NCBI GenBank assembly: GCA_018263295.1
Contig: JADFCZ010000014.1
Coordinates: forward strand, 1-64,000
Direction of reading: 5' to 3'
Source: Conexibacter sp.
Lineage (GTDB): Bacteria > Actinomycetota > Thermoleophilia > Solirubrobacterales > 70-9
Length of the DNA stretch: 64,000 nucleotides
Position 1 is the first letter of the stretch, and each line of letters starts with the position of its first letter. This document shows positions 35,654 to 44,640 of this stretch, piece after piece. A program made the translations under genes and the position numbers. The notes beneath the pieces are model-generated. The model did no database searches and had not been told where the DNA came from. It worked only from the letters and a program-made list of their open reading frames with translations.

Positions 35654-36310
35654 TTGGCCGATCCCTACGCGACCCGGAGCCCCGACCTCAACGGCCGTCC
35701 CGAGGGACCGCCGCCGTGGGAGCCGGAGGTCTCCGGGCGCGGGGGGGCGCTGGTCGGGCTCGACGGCGGCTTCGACTCCGAGGCCGACTTCGTCGTCGTC
35801 CCCTGCCGCGGCATCGGGACGCTGGCGCCGGTCGCCCTGGTCGAGCCCGCGACCGCGGTGCTGCTCTGGCTCGAGCACTGCGCGAGCCCGTGCGACGCGG
35901 CGACCGCCAACGCGCTGCTGGCGGCGCTGACGGCGGTCGACCGGCCGATCCTCGCGATCAAGCAGGGCGCCGTCGCCGGACCCGCCGACCGGCCCGGCTG
36001 CGCCGAGGTGAGGCCGGCGCTCGTCGGAGCCGTCCTCGGAGCGCTTCCAGACGTCCGCTGGGAGCGAGACCCCGATTTCGGCTACCGGGTCGCGGCCGCG
36101 GTCCCGGGCCTCGCCGATCCGGAGGCGCGGGCGCTGATGCCGCGACTGCTCTACGCCGACAACGACCGCGTCTACGAGCACGCCGGCCTGGTCGCCGACA
36201 AGAAGCGCGAGCGTCACGCCGTCGCGACGGCCGTCCCCGGCCTCGACCCCCGGGTCCTCGCCGCGGCCGGCTGGCCGCCGGTCGCGACGGGCGGCGAGTG
36301 GCGGGAGTGA
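35654..36310 (+). CDS. Uncharacterised protein resembling the C-terminal part of ATP-type PEP carboxykinase
   Basis: This 218-aa protein starts at TTG 35654, 16 nt after mch. Residues about 110-200 contain ALVGAVLGALPDVRWERDPD, FGYRVAAAVPGL and LLYADNDRVYEHAGLVADKK. This follows the order seen near the C-terminus of PckA enzymes (a helix, then DPxFG...VPGV...P...W/Y..YxxxAxxLA). No P-loop, kinase-2 motif or metal site is present, so it cannot be a PEPCK by itself. It may be a derived binding domain. A homology search is needed to confirm the resemblance. Confidence 0.65.
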   Translation: MADPYATRSPDLNGRPEGPPPWEPEVSGRGGALVGLDGGFDSEADFVVVPCRGIGTLAPVALVEPATAVLLWLEHCASPCDAATANALLAALTAVDRPILAIKQGAVAGPADRPGCAEVRPALVGAVLGALPDVRWERDPDFGYRVAAAVPGLADPEARALMPRLLYADNDRVYEHAGLVADKKRERHAVATAVPGLDPRVLAAAGWPPVATGGEWRE

Positions 36311-36386
36311 GCCGGGCGGGCGCGGACGCCCGCCGCTTGCGAAGCTGTCGGGAACGTCAAACGAGCTGACCCGAAGGAAGGCAGGA

Positions 36387-37442
36387 ATGAGCGAGACCCC
36401 CGAGACCCTCGATGCGCTGATCCGCGTCCCGGCCCCGTCCGGCTACGAGACCCCCGCCGCCGAGGTCTGGCGCGAGGCGGCCTCGTTCGGCGACGTCGCC
36501 GCCGACGTGCTCGGCTCCTCGACCGTCTCCGTGGGCGTCGCCGACGATCGCCCGACGGTCGCCATCGTCGGTCACATCGACGAGATCGGCCTGTTCGTCA
36601 GCCACGTCGACGACGACGGCTTCCTCTGGTTCGGGCCGATCGGCGGCTGGGACCCGCAGAACCTCGTCGGCCAGCGGGTGATCGTCCGGGGCCGCGACGG
36701 CGAGGTCCCGGGCGTGATCGGCAAGAAGCCGATCCACCTGCTCGAGCCCGACGACCGCAAGAAGCCGACCGAGATCAAGGCGATGCACATCGACATCGGC
36801 GCCAAGGACAAGGACGACGCGCTGAAGTACGTGAGCGTCGGCGATCCGGCCGTGCTCGCCGCCGAGCCGCTGAGCCTGCCGAACGGACGGCTCGCGTCGC
36901 GCTCGATGGACAACCGCCTCGGCTCCTACGTCGCGCTCGAGGTCGCCCGCCGGATCAGCGAGGGCGACGACGTCGCCGTCGGGGTCGTCGGCTGCGCCGT
37001 CTCCCAGGAGGAGATCGGGCTGTTCGGCTCGGCCACGACCGGGTTCTCGCTCGACCCTGACGTCGCGATCGCCGTCGACGTCACCCATGCGACCGACGCG
37101 CCCGGCATCTCGAAGCAGGAGAACGGGGACCACGCACTCGGCTCCGGGCCGGTCATCGGCCGCGGCTCGACCCTCAACCACATCGTCGCCGACCTCCTGC
37201 GCGACGCCGCTGAGGCGGAGGGGATCGACTACACGCTCGAAGCATCGGGCCGCTACACGGGCACCGACGCCGACTCCCTGCAGGTCGCACGCGGCGGCAT
37301 CGCGACCGGCCTGGTGTCGATCCCGCTCCGCTACATGCACTCGTCGGTCGAGATGGTCGCGCTCGCCGACGTCGAGGCCGCGATCGAACTCATCGTTGCG
37401 TTCGTTCGTCGGCTCGAGCCCGAGACCTCGTTCCTCCGCTGA
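36387..37442 (+). CDS. M42 family metallo-aminopeptidase
   Basis: This 351-aa protein has the M42 metal and catalytic residues in order: His/Asp in GHIDEIGLF, Asp in SRSMDNRLGS, the catalytic and metal Glu pair in SQEEIGLFG, Asp in AVDVTHATD and His in RYMHSSVEM. These enzymes form large tetrahedral dodecamers that trim peptides in the cytoplasm. GGAAGGCAGG-like sequence precedes the ATG. It is the last gene before a convergent acyltransferase. Confidence 0.92.
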   Translation: MSETPETLDALIRVPAPSGYETPAAEVWREAASFGDVAADVLGSSTVSVGVADDRPTVAIVGHIDEIGLFVSHVDDDGFLWFGPIGGWDPQNLVGQRVIVRGRDGEVPGVIGKKPIHLLEPDDRKKPTEIKAMHIDIGAKDKDDALKYVSVGDPAVLAAEPLSLPNGRLASRSMDNRLGSYVALEVARRISEGDDVAVGVVGCAVSQEEIGLFGSATTGFSLDPDVAIAVDVTHATDAPGISKQENGDHALGSGPVIGRGSTLNHIVADLLRDAAEAEGIDYTLEASGRYTGTDADSLQVARGGIATGLVSIPLRYMHSSVEMVALADVEAAIELIVAFVRRLEPETSFLR

Positions 37443-37448
37443 CCGCGA

Positions 37449-38783
37449 CTAAGGGGGACCCGGGTCGGATTGGTCCTTCAGGAGGGGGTCGCGTTCGGGG
37501 GTGGCCGGCGCACGAGCCGTCACCGGCTCGAGGGTGGGCGAGGCGCCTTCATCCGGCCGCTGGATGCTCGAGCGACGACTCCAGCGCATGATCGGCCGCT
37601 CGATCGCGTAGTAGCTGACGGCAGCGCACGGGATCGTGATCGCAAGGGTGCCCGCCAGCAGGACGGCGAAGCTCATCTGCGGCCACCAATCGGGTGCGCC
37701 GATGTCGATCAGGAGGATGATCGCCGGAAAGTGCCAGAGGAAGATCCCGTACGAGATCAGCCCGAGCCAGGTCGACAGCGGATGGCGCAGGATCCAGCGG
37801 TACCGGCCTTCACCCTGGCGGCCGAAGACGGCTGGAAGGACGACCAGCAGCGCGATGACGCCGAAGGCCACGAACTCGACCATGTACAGGTTGACGTTGC
37901 GAAAGGCGACGTTCGCCAGCGGATTGGACTCGAGGACGAAGAGGCTGAGGGCGACGTAGAGGCCGGCGCCGATTCCCAGCGGAATCCACGGTCTCGTCCG
38001 GATCAGCCCGACCCACCCGGGCTCGGAGATCCGATCCTCGGCCCATACCGACACCGATGCGACTCCCAGACCGAGGGCGAACCAGAGCCCCATCCCGAAC
38101 GGTGAGTAGTTGATCGCGTGCATCAACCCGCTCACCGGAAGCTGGGATTGGATGGGCAGCGAGACGAGGGCCAGGACCGAGATCGCGGCGAGCTCGGGCA
38201 CCAGCCAGCTCCGGGTCCGCCTCGAGCGCCCGATGCGCGCGAGGATCAGCACGAACACGGGCAGCAGCGCATAGAACATGACTTCGACGGCAAGCGTCCA
38301 CGTCGGCGGGATCCCGCATCGGTAGGAGATCTCCGCGCAGGTCCCCACGCGCGTGTAGATCGGGAGCTCCTGCAGGAGGCCGTAGTACACCCACCAGTTG
38401 CCGCTGAACGCGCCGGACATGCCCGGCACGATCGCCGTGACGGTCAGCGCCGCCCAGTAGGCCGGCGCGATCCGCAGGAAGCGGCGCTTGGCGTAACCCG
38501 AGAACGCAGGTCGATCGCGGCCCGAGACCCGCGCGGCGACGAACGGCCGATAGAGAAGGAACGCCGAAAGGACGAAGAAGAACGTGACGCCGACGTTGAG
38601 ATGAGCGGCAAGGCCTTCCACCGGCCAGGGGATCGATCCGCCGAACAGGACCGCGAAGCCGGCCACGTGGAATACCAGCACCGACAGCGCCGCGAACCCG
38701 CGCAGCGAATCGAAGAGCGGAAACTCGAGGTGGCTCCTCGGGACAGCCGGCTCGTGCAGCGCGGCCTTCCGGTCCGATCCCAT
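37449..38783 (-). CDS. OafA/YrhL-type membrane acyltransferase
   Basis: The 444-aa form from ATG 38783 has a GGAAG sequence 9 nt upstream; the track start at 38807 is a TTG. It has 10 or more membrane helices. Motifs are FDSLRGFAALSVLVFHV at the N-terminus with the conserved His, GVTFFFVLSAFLLYRPF, and YAKRRFLRIAPAYW. These acyltransferase-3 proteins O-acylate cell-surface sugars or lipids. No glycan cluster surrounds it. Confidence 0.9.
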   Translation of the reverse strand: MGSDRKAALHEPAVPRSHLEFPLFDSLRGFAALSVLVFHVAGFAVLFGGSIPWPVEGLAAHLNVGVTFFFVLSAFLLYRPFVAARVSGRDRPAFSGYAKRRFLRIAPAYWAALTVTAIVPGMSGAFSGNWWVYYGLLQELPIYTRVGTCAEISYRCGIPPTWTLAVEVMFYALLPVFVLILARIGRSRRTRSWLVPELAAISVLALVSLPIQSQLPVSGLMHAINYSPFGMGLWFALGLGVASVSVWAEDRISEPGWVGLIRTRPWIPLGIGAGLYVALSLFVLESNPLANVAFRNVNLYMVEFVAFGVIALLVVLPAVFGRQGEGRYRWILRHPLSTWLGLISYGIFLWHFPAIILLIDIGAPDWWPQMSFAVLLAGTLAITIPCAAVSYYAIERPIMRWSRRSSIQRPDEGASPTLEPVTARAPATPERDPLLKDQSDPGPP

Positions 38784-38867
38784 TCGAAACGGCTTCCGAT
38801 CTCTCAAGTCAGGTTCCCAGTCGGGTGCGGGCGCATGGTCGGTGACCGGGACGCCGATGCGAGATGC

Positions 38868-39440
38868 TCAGTGAGCTTCGTCGGCGGCATGCGCCGGCGG
38901 GCGGGACTCCTCGGCCAGCGAGGTGATCTCGAGAGGGCCGCGGGCGGCGGACTCGAGGACCTCGGTCGCCTCGTTCGGTGACCGGGCGTAGAGCTCGACG
39001 AGGAGGTGGACGACGATCCGCTCCTCGTCGTGCTTGTGGAAGCGGACGTGGGTGAAGAACTCGCGAGTGCCGGCGTCGCCGAAGGCGCCGTAGGTGAGGC
39101 TGTCGGCGGCCTCGGGACCCGAGCAGACCTCGACCAGGTCCTGATCGACGGTGACGGTGCAGGAGGCGACCCAGGGCGTGCCGGCGACGAGGCGCTCCCA
39201 GCGATCCTCGATCGGGACGACCTTGCCCTCCTCGACGGCCAGATGGGGCTGGTCGTGCATGCAGTCGAGGCACTGGACGACCGACTCCTGGACCTCGTCG
39301 ATCCGCTCGGCGGGCTCGCCGGTCTCGGGGTCGATCCGGAGGATCGCGTCGTAGTGGACCTGGGCCTCGAGCCGCTGCGACCAGCATCGGTAGCAGCGCA
39401 GCCAGGCGCTTCGGTCCGTGGTGTTCAGCTCTTCCGCCAT
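38868..39440 (-). CDS. Uncharacterised protein with a paired-CxxC zinc-ribbon-like N-terminus
   Basis: This 190-aa protein has LRCYRCWSQ near residue 15 and VQCLDCMHDQPH near residue 55, together a plausible four-Cys zinc site. A mixed alpha/beta region with TREFFTHVRFHKHDEERIVVH and an acidic C-terminus follow. No family was recognised. It is a separate minus-strand gene with 84 bp to the acyltransferase gene and an 85-bp gap to the next upstream gene. Confidence 0.72.
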   Translation of the reverse strand: MAEELNTTDRSAWLRCYRCWSQRLEAQVHYDAILRIDPETGEPAERIDEVQESVVQCLDCMHDQPHLAVEEGKVVPIEDRWERLVAGTPWVASCTVTVDQDLVEVCSGPEAADSLTYGAFGDAGTREFFTHVRFHKHDEERIVVHLLVELYARSPNEATEVLESAARGPLEITSLAEESRPPAHAADEAH

Positions 39441-39525
39441 TGCCTGAAGGCCAATTGTGGCGCTTCGCCGACCCCGGCGACGCCGGATGGAGCCGCCGGG
39501 AAGTTCGTTGCGGCCCGCGCGGCGG

Positions 39526-39996
39526 CTAGTTGAGCCAGCCCGGGAGCCGTCTGCGGGCCGCGAACAGCCCCGTGCCCATCGGCCCCGCCCACCAGGTCAA
39601 GAGCAGCGAGAGCCGCGCGCTGCGCCCCTCGGCCAGCGCCTGCCGCCAGATCCAGCTCCCGACGAACAGGTCGAAGGTGATGTAGTGGGTCCAGCCCGCC
39701 AGCATGGCCTCGGGCCGCTGGAAGGCCCGCGAGACGCTGGCGAGGCTGCCGAAGTCGATCCGCTCGTCCGCCTTCGCCGCGGCGGTCACCAGCGACAGCG
39801 AGTAGACGACGCTGAGCGCGGCGTGAAGGGGTGCCGCGCGGCCCACGAGCCGGGCGGTGAACCGGCTGCGCGGGGCGACGATCATCGCCAGCCAGAACGG
39901 AACCGTGCTGAAGCTGACGATCGACCAGGCGCGCTGCATCTCCGCCGGCGTCTCGGCGACCGGCTCCGGCGCGGTCTCGGCGGTGACGCTCTCCAC
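39526..39996 (-). CDS. ABA4-like integral membrane protein
   Basis: This 156-aa protein has about four membrane segments. The ABA4-family hallmark is IDFGSLASVSRAFQ followed by LAGWTHYITFDLFVGSWIW and a GPMGTGLF end. In plants ABA4 acts in neoxanthin formation; bacterial members often sit near carotenoid genes, but none is adjacent here. The function is open. Confidence 0.82.
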   Translation of the reverse strand: MESVTAETAPEPVAETPAEMQRAWSIVSFSTVPFWLAMIVAPRSRFTARLVGRAAPLHAALSVVYSLSLVTAAAKADERIDFGSLASVSRAFQRPEAMLAGWTHYITFDLFVGSWIWRQALAEGRSARLSLLLTWWAGPMGTGLFAARRRLPGWLN

Positions 39997-40014
39997 GACT
40001 GCGATGTATACCGC

Positions 40015-40572
40015 TCAGGGCTGCTCCGCGAGCTCACCGCGGAGCAGCGAGTACATGGCGGTGTCCCGCGGGACACCCTTGATCACGAGCCAGGAGCGCA
40101 ACACACCCTCGAAGCGGAAGCCGGCGCGCTCGGCGACCGCGCAGGAGCCGGCGTTGTCGCGCTCGGCGGCGATCCCGATCCGGTCGACCGGCAGCGCCTC
40201 GAAGATCCAGGCCGCCAGGAGGCGCACCGCCCGGGTCGCGACCCCGCGGCCGCGTGCGCCGGCCGCGAGCCAGTAGCCGATCTCGCAGCGGCGCTCGTCG
40301 CGCTCGATCCGAGGGATTCCGATCGCCCCGAGCAGCTCGTCGCTCCCGGCGTCGGCGATCACGAGGTGGAGCTCCTCGCCGGGACCGGATCGCCATTCTC
40401 CGATCCACTCCGCCATCGCCCGAGCGTCGTTGTCGTCGGGCACGCGCGTCCAGCGCAGCACCTCGGGATCCAGCGATGCTGCGGCGACGGGTTCGAGGTC
40501 GGCGTCGGCGTGCAGACGCAGCCGAACGACGCCGTCGTCGATCCCGCCGATCGGGAACTCGATCGCGGCCAC
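40015..40572 (-). CDS. GNAT family N-acetyltransferase (RimJ/RimL type)
   Basis: The 185-aa product starts at GTG 40572, 5 nt after the ecm stop; the 536-aa track frame is an antiparallel extension. IGYWLAAGARGRGVATRAVRLL is the acetyl-CoA pyrophosphate-binding loop (RGRGVAT), and NAGSCAVAERAGFRFEGVLR is the RimJ-type C-terminal block. It probably acetylates a small molecule or a protein N-terminus. It is co-transcribed with ecm, which may be coincidental. Confidence 0.88.
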   Translation of the reverse strand: MAAIEFPIGGIDDGVVRLRLHADADLEPVAAASLDPEVLRWTRVPDDNDARAMAEWIGEWRSGPGEELHLVIADAGSDELLGAIGIPRIERDERRCEIGYWLAAGARGRGVATRAVRLLAAWIFEALPVDRIGIAAERDNAGSCAVAERAGFRFEGVLRSWLVIKGVPRDTAMYSLLRGELAEQP

Positions 40573-40577
40573 CGGCC

Positions 40578-42578
40578 TCAGGCCGGCTGCGAGGCGGCCG
40601 CCCGGTCGGCGACCAGCTCGGCGATGTCGACCATGATCCGGTTCAGGTCGAAGTCCTTGGGGGTGTAGACCCGCGCGATCCCGGCCTCGGTCAGCTTCAC
40701 CTCGTCCGCGGGCGGGATGATCCCGCCGACCACGACGGGCGCGTCGACGCCGGCCTCGCGGATCAGCTCGACGACGCGCGGCACGAGCTCGCGGTGCGAT
40801 CCGGAGAGGATCGAGAGGCCGACCACGTCGACGTCCTCCTGGACGGCGGAGGCGGCGATCTCCTCGGGTGTGAGCCTGATCCCCTGATAGATGACCTCCA
40901 TGCCGACGTCGCGGGCGCGGACCGCGATCTGCTCGGCTCCGTTCGAGTGGCCGTCGAGACCGGGCTTGGCGACGAGGATCCGGATCCGGTGCCCGATCGC
41001 GTCGCCGACCTCGGAGACGCGCTCGCGGACCCCGGCGAGAAGCTCGGCGTTGCCGCCGGCGGCGGAGCCGTCGAGCCCGGTCGGGCCGCGGTATGGCCCG
41101 AAGACCTCGCGCAGCGCCTCGGCCCACTCGCCGGTCGTCACCCCGGCTTTCGCCGCCTCGATCGTCGCCGGCATCAGGTTGGCGGACTCGTCGCGGGCGG
41201 CCGCCGCCAGCGCTTCGAGGGACCGCTCGACGGCGGTGGAGTCGCGCCCCGCCTTCCATTCCTCGAGCGCCTCGATCCGCTCCCGCTCGACCTCCGGGTC
41301 GGGAGTGAGGATGCCGCCGTCGTCGCCGACGGTGAGCGGCGAGTCCTCGGTCTCGGTGAAGCAGTTCTGGCCGATCACCTTGAGCTCGCCGGCTTCGATC
41401 CTCGTCAGCCGGTCGCGGTGCGACTCGACTAGGCGGGCCTTCATGTACGCGACGGCCTCGCTGGTCGTCGCGCCGCCGTGCTCGGCGACGACCGCCATCT
41501 CGCTGCGGGCGCCGTCGATCAGCTCGGAGACGAGCCCGTCCATCACCTTCGAGCCCTCGAAGATGTCGGGGTAGTCGAGGAGGTCGGTCTCGTTGGCGAG
41601 GATCTGCTGGATCCGCAGGCTCCACTGCTGGTCCCAGGGGCGGGGGAGACCGAGCGCCTCGTTCCAGGCGGGGAGCTGGATCGCGCGGGCGCGGGCGTCG
41701 CGCCCCAGCGTCACGGCGAGGGCCTCGAGGACGATCCGCGGGACGTTGTTCTCGGGCTGCGCCTCGGTCAGCCCGAGCGAGTTGACCTGGACGCCGTAGC
41801 GCATCCGCAGGAACCGGGGATCGGTGACGCCGTAGCGCTCGCGTCCGAGCTCCTCCCAGAGGATCCCCATCGCGCGCAGCTTCGCGTGCTCCTCGATGAA
41901 CCGGACGCCGGCGTTGACGAAGAAGCTGATCCGGCCGAAGACCCGCGGGAAGTCCTCCTCGGAGACCTGGCCGCGCTCGCGGACCGAGTCGAGGACGGCG
42001 ATCGCGTTGCTGAGCGCGAAGGCGATCTCCTGGACCGGGGTGGCACCGGCTTCCTGCAGGTGGTAGCTGCAGATGTTGATCGGGTTCCAGCTCGGGATCT
42101 CGTTGACCGTGAACGCGACCATGTCGGCGATCAGCCGCATCGAGGGCTCGGGCGGGAACGCGTAGGTGCCGCGCGAGAGGTACTCCTTGATGATGTCGTT
42201 CTGGGTCGTGCCCTTGAGCTGATCGCGGGGGACGCCCTGCTCGTCGGCGACCGCCACGTAGAGGCCGAGCAGCCAGGCGGCGGTGGCGTTGATCGTCATC
42301 GAGGTGTTCATCTCGGCCAGCGGGATCTGGTCGAGGAGCGTCTCCATGTCGCCGCGGTGGGCGACCGAGACGCCGACCTTGCCGACCTCGCCGCGGGCGA
42401 GGACGGCGTCGGGGTCGTAGCCGGTCTGCGTCGGCAGGTCGAAGGCGATCGAGAGGCCGGTCTGTCCCTTGGAGAGGTTGCGGCGGTAGAGCTCGTTCGA
42501 ACGCCGGGCGTCGGAGTGCCCCGCGTACGTCCGCATTACCCAGGGCCGATCCCGCTCGTCCAATCGATGCTCGCTCAT
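40578..42578 (-). CDS. ecm: Ethylmalonyl-CoA mutase
   Basis: This 666-aa single-chain B12 mutase rearranges ethylmalonyl-CoA to methylsuccinyl-CoA. The substrate domain begins RTYAGHSDARRSNELYRRNLS and LSIAFDLPTQTGYDPD; the TIM barrel includes TSMTINATAAWLLGLY and CSYHLQEAGATP. The C-terminal cobalamin domain carries LDGHSNGAEQI (DxHxxG) and LSILSGSH. The close match to Ecm proteins separates it from methylmalonyl-CoA mutase. A start 9 nt upstream (ATG 42587) is also possible. A 16-bp palindrome precedes it. Confidence 0.93.
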   Translation of the reverse strand: MSEHRLDERDRPWVMRTYAGHSDARRSNELYRRNLSKGQTGLSIAFDLPTQTGYDPDAVLARGEVGKVGVSVAHRGDMETLLDQIPLAEMNTSMTINATAAWLLGLYVAVADEQGVPRDQLKGTTQNDIIKEYLSRGTYAFPPEPSMRLIADMVAFTVNEIPSWNPINICSYHLQEAGATPVQEIAFALSNAIAVLDSVRERGQVSEEDFPRVFGRISFFVNAGVRFIEEHAKLRAMGILWEELGRERYGVTDPRFLRMRYGVQVNSLGLTEAQPENNVPRIVLEALAVTLGRDARARAIQLPAWNEALGLPRPWDQQWSLRIQQILANETDLLDYPDIFEGSKVMDGLVSELIDGARSEMAVVAEHGGATTSEAVAYMKARLVESHRDRLTRIEAGELKVIGQNCFTETEDSPLTVGDDGGILTPDPEVERERIEALEEWKAGRDSTAVERSLEALAAAARDESANLMPATIEAAKAGVTTGEWAEALREVFGPYRGPTGLDGSAAGGNAELLAGVRERVSEVGDAIGHRIRILVAKPGLDGHSNGAEQIAVRARDVGMEVIYQGIRLTPEEIAASAVQEDVDVVGLSILSGSHRELVPRVVELIREAGVDAPVVVGGIIPPADEVKLTEAGIARVYTPKDFDLNRIMVDIAELVADRAAASQPA

Positions 42579-42591
42579 GGCCGCCATTCTA

Positions 42592-42607
42592 ATTCGCGAG
42601 CGCGAAT
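42592..42607. promoter_or_regulatory. 16-bp palindrome in the divergent promoter of ecm and the MBL-fold gene
   Basis: ATTCGCG-AG-CGCGAAT has perfect 7-bp arms with a 2-nt spacer. It lies 13 bp upstream of the ecm ATG and 38 bp before the metallo-hydrolase GTG. It is a candidate operator for an EMC regulator or a local repressor. Confidence 0.6.
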
Positions 42608-42645
42608 CGCAGCCTCCGCGGCGGCGCCCTGTACGGTCCGCCGCC

Positions 42646-43479
42646 GTGCCCGAGCCGCGGCTCATCGACACCTGGCACCTCGGCCTCGACCGGGTGATCG
42701 GCGTCTGGGAGCGCGACGGGGTGCTCGTCGACCCGGGCCCGGCGAACACGATCGACACGGTCCTCGCCGAGCTGCCCGACGGTCGCCCGCGGGCGCTGCT
42801 TCTCACCCACATCCACCTCGACCATGCCGGCGCGACCGGGACGCTGGTCGAGCGCTTCCCCGACCTGCCCGTCTACGTCCACGAGGCCGGCGCCCCGCAC
42901 CTCGTCGACCCTTCGCGGTTGCTCCGCAGCGCCGCGCGCCTCTACGGCGAGCGCATGGAGGAGCTCTGGGGCGAGGTGCGCCCGGTCCCGGAGCGCAACG
43001 TCTTCCCCCTGAGCGGCGGCGAGGTCGCCGAGGGTCTCGAGGTGATCGCGGCTCCCGGGCACGCCTCCCACCACGTCGTCTACCTCGACCCCGGGGCCGG
43101 CGACGCGTTCGTCGGCGACGTCGCCGGGGTCCGGATCCCGCCCGGCGACACCGTCTGGATGCCGACGCCGCCTCCCGACATCGACCTGGAACGCTGGCGC
43201 GCCTCGATCGCGGAGGTCCTCGAGCGCAGGCCGCGGCGCCTGCTGCTCACCCACTACGGCTCGGTCGCCGAGCCCGAGCGCCATCTGGCCGCGGCGGCGG
43301 CCGACCTCGAGCGCCTCGCCGGGGCCTCCGAGCCCGGCGACCGCGAGCGCTTCCTGACCGGCCTCGAGGCGCGGATCGGCGCCGAGCCGCCCGAGCTGGC
43401 GGAGCGAACCCGCTCGGCGATGCCGCCGGAGCTGACCTGGCTCGGGCTGGAGCGTTACTGGCGCCTGCGCGAAACCTGA
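42646..43479 (+). CDS. MBL-fold metallo-hydrolase
   Basis: GTG 42646 gives 277 aa and keeps the palindrome outside the gene; the track start at 42577 would overlap the ecm start. The metal motif is LTHIHLDHAG (HxHxDH), with further ligands in APGHASHH, FVGDVAG and LTHYGS. The roughly 70-residue helical C-terminus resembles the glyoxalase II/lactonase-like hydrolase group. The substrate is unknown. Divergence from ecm hints at thioester or CoA-linked metabolism. Confidence 0.88.
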   Translation: MPEPRLIDTWHLGLDRVIGVWERDGVLVDPGPANTIDTVLAELPDGRPRALLLTHIHLDHAGATGTLVERFPDLPVYVHEAGAPHLVDPSRLLRSAARLYGERMEELWGEVRPVPERNVFPLSGGEVAEGLEVIAAPGHASHHVVYLDPGAGDAFVGDVAGVRIPPGDTVWMPTPPPDIDLERWRASIAEVLERRPRRLLLTHYGSVAEPERHLAAAAADLERLAGASEPGDRERFLTGLEARIGAEPPELAERTRSAMPPELTWLGLERYWRLRET

Positions 43480-43582
43480 CCCGCGACCGCTACTCCTGGC
43501 CGATCGGCGTGTTCGCAAGGTTCGAGGCACCGATTCCCCGGCACCTTCCCGAGGTCCGCCGACCCGGCTACGCTCATCACCG

Positions 43583-44248
43583 ATGATCAAGCGAATCGCA
43601 CTGACAGTCACGATCCTCGCCGCGCTCGCCGCGGCCGTTCCCGCGTTCGCCGGGATCACCGTCTACAGCAACGCGTTCAAGTCGCGCTCCGACTACCACG
43701 CGATCACGAAGCAGGCGGGCAAGAAGAAGAAGTGCAAGCGCAACTGGCGCAAGAAATCGGCCCTCGGGGTCACGGTCAAGGGCGGCAAGCAGGTCTGCCA
43801 GCTCAAGACCCCCGTCGAGGGCGACTCGCCCCAGCCCGACCTGATCGTGCAGGTCGAGACCAAGGTCACCGAGGCGACCGAGAAGGCCGCGCGAAAGGGC
43901 GCATTCGTCGGCGTGATGGTCCGCTCGAGCCGCAAGGACGGGTACACGTTCCGGGTGATCCCGAAGACCCGCAAATGGGAGCTCGTCGAGGACAAGGTGG
44001 TGCTCGAGAAGGGCAAGGACAAGGCCGTCAAGGGGATCAAGAAGAAGAACGTCCTCGAGATCCGCGCCAAGGGCGACACGATCGTCGGCAAGGTCAACGG
44101 CAAGACGATGACCTCCTACAAGGACCCCGAGCCCGACGACGTCAAGGGCACCGGCACGGGTCTCGCCTACGGGATCAAGCAGAAGGTCAAGAAGAAGGAC
44201 GCGGTCGCGTTCTTCGACAAGCTCAAGGTCCAGGTCCCCAACCCATAG
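43583..44248 (+). CDS. Secreted lysine-rich jelly-roll-like protein
   Basis: This 221-aa protein has a clean signal peptide (ALTVTILAALAAAVPAFA) and a very basic body. VMVRSSRKDGYTFRVIPKTR, WELVEDK, LEIRAKGDTIVGKVNG and a terminal FFDKLKVQ follow the strand order of DUF1080/LamG-type concanavalin-like domains. No catalytic residues are recognised. It may bind a cell-wall or extracellular polymer. It is monocistronic; a 6-bp GC hairpin lies at 44251-44265 after the stop. Confidence 0.75.
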   Translation: MIKRIALTVTILAALAAAVPAFAGITVYSNAFKSRSDYHAITKQAGKKKKCKRNWRKKSALGVTVKGGKQVCQLKTPVEGDSPQPDLIVQVETKVTEATEKAARKGAFVGVMVRSSRKDGYTFRVIPKTRKWELVEDKVVLEKGKDKAVKGIKKKNVLEIRAKGDTIVGKVNGKTMTSYKDPEPDDVKGTGTGLAYGIKQKVKKKDAVAFFDKLKVQVPNP

Positions 44249-44297
44249 CCCCCGGCCCCGCCGGGCCGCGCTAGATTGGCCCACAAGGGGCCGAGCG

Positions 44298-44585
44298 ATG
44301 ACGACCGAGACGATCGAGCGACCGAAGACGGCCGGACCGGGATCGGGCGGGGCCGGCTGGCGCGTGATCGTCCGCAACGACGACCACAACACCTTCGAGC
44401 ACGTCGCCGCGACGCTCGCCCGGGTCATCCCGGGCCTCACCTACGGCAACGGGATGGCCTTCGCGAACACCATCCACAACACCGGTCAGGCGATCGTCTG
44501 GACCGGAATGCGGGAGCCCGCTGAGCACTACTGGGAGCAGCTCGCCGCGGCCGGCCTGACGATGGCCCCGCTCGAACAGCACTGA
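44298..44585 (+). CDS. clpS: ClpS, adaptor of the Clp protease
   Basis: This 95-aa protein carries the ClpS core WRVIVRNDDHNTFEHVAATLARVIPG and a central TIHNTGQAIVWTG segment, ending with the usual LxxAGLTMAPLE strand. The DD-N-T-F turn corresponds to the N-degron pocket edge. It would deliver N-end-rule substrates to ClpAP/ClpCP. The N-terminal 20 residues are flexible. An efficient terminator follows. No clp ATPase gene is in the window. Confidence 0.9.
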   Translation: MTTETIERPKTAGPGSGGAGWRVIVRNDDHNTFEHVAATLARVIPGLTYGNGMAFANTIHNTGQAIVWTGMREPAEHYWEQLAAAGLTMAPLEQH

Positions 44586-44595
44586 GCGGGAACGA

Positions 44596-44621
44596 CGAAG
44601 GGCGCCCGGGGGCGCCCTTCG
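44596..44621 (+). terminator. clpS terminator
   Basis: A perfect 11-bp stem, CGAAGGGCGCC with its complement, closes a CGGG tetraloop 10 bp after the clpS stop. It may also serve the convergent small gene. Confidence 0.85.
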
Positions 44622-44640
44622 CGGTCATCGAGCCTGGAGC

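Noticed and set aside
44251-44265. CCCGGC-CCC-GCCGGG hairpin after the secreted Lys-rich gene as a terminator
   Set aside because: Only 6 bp with no U-tract; in this GC context it may be chance.
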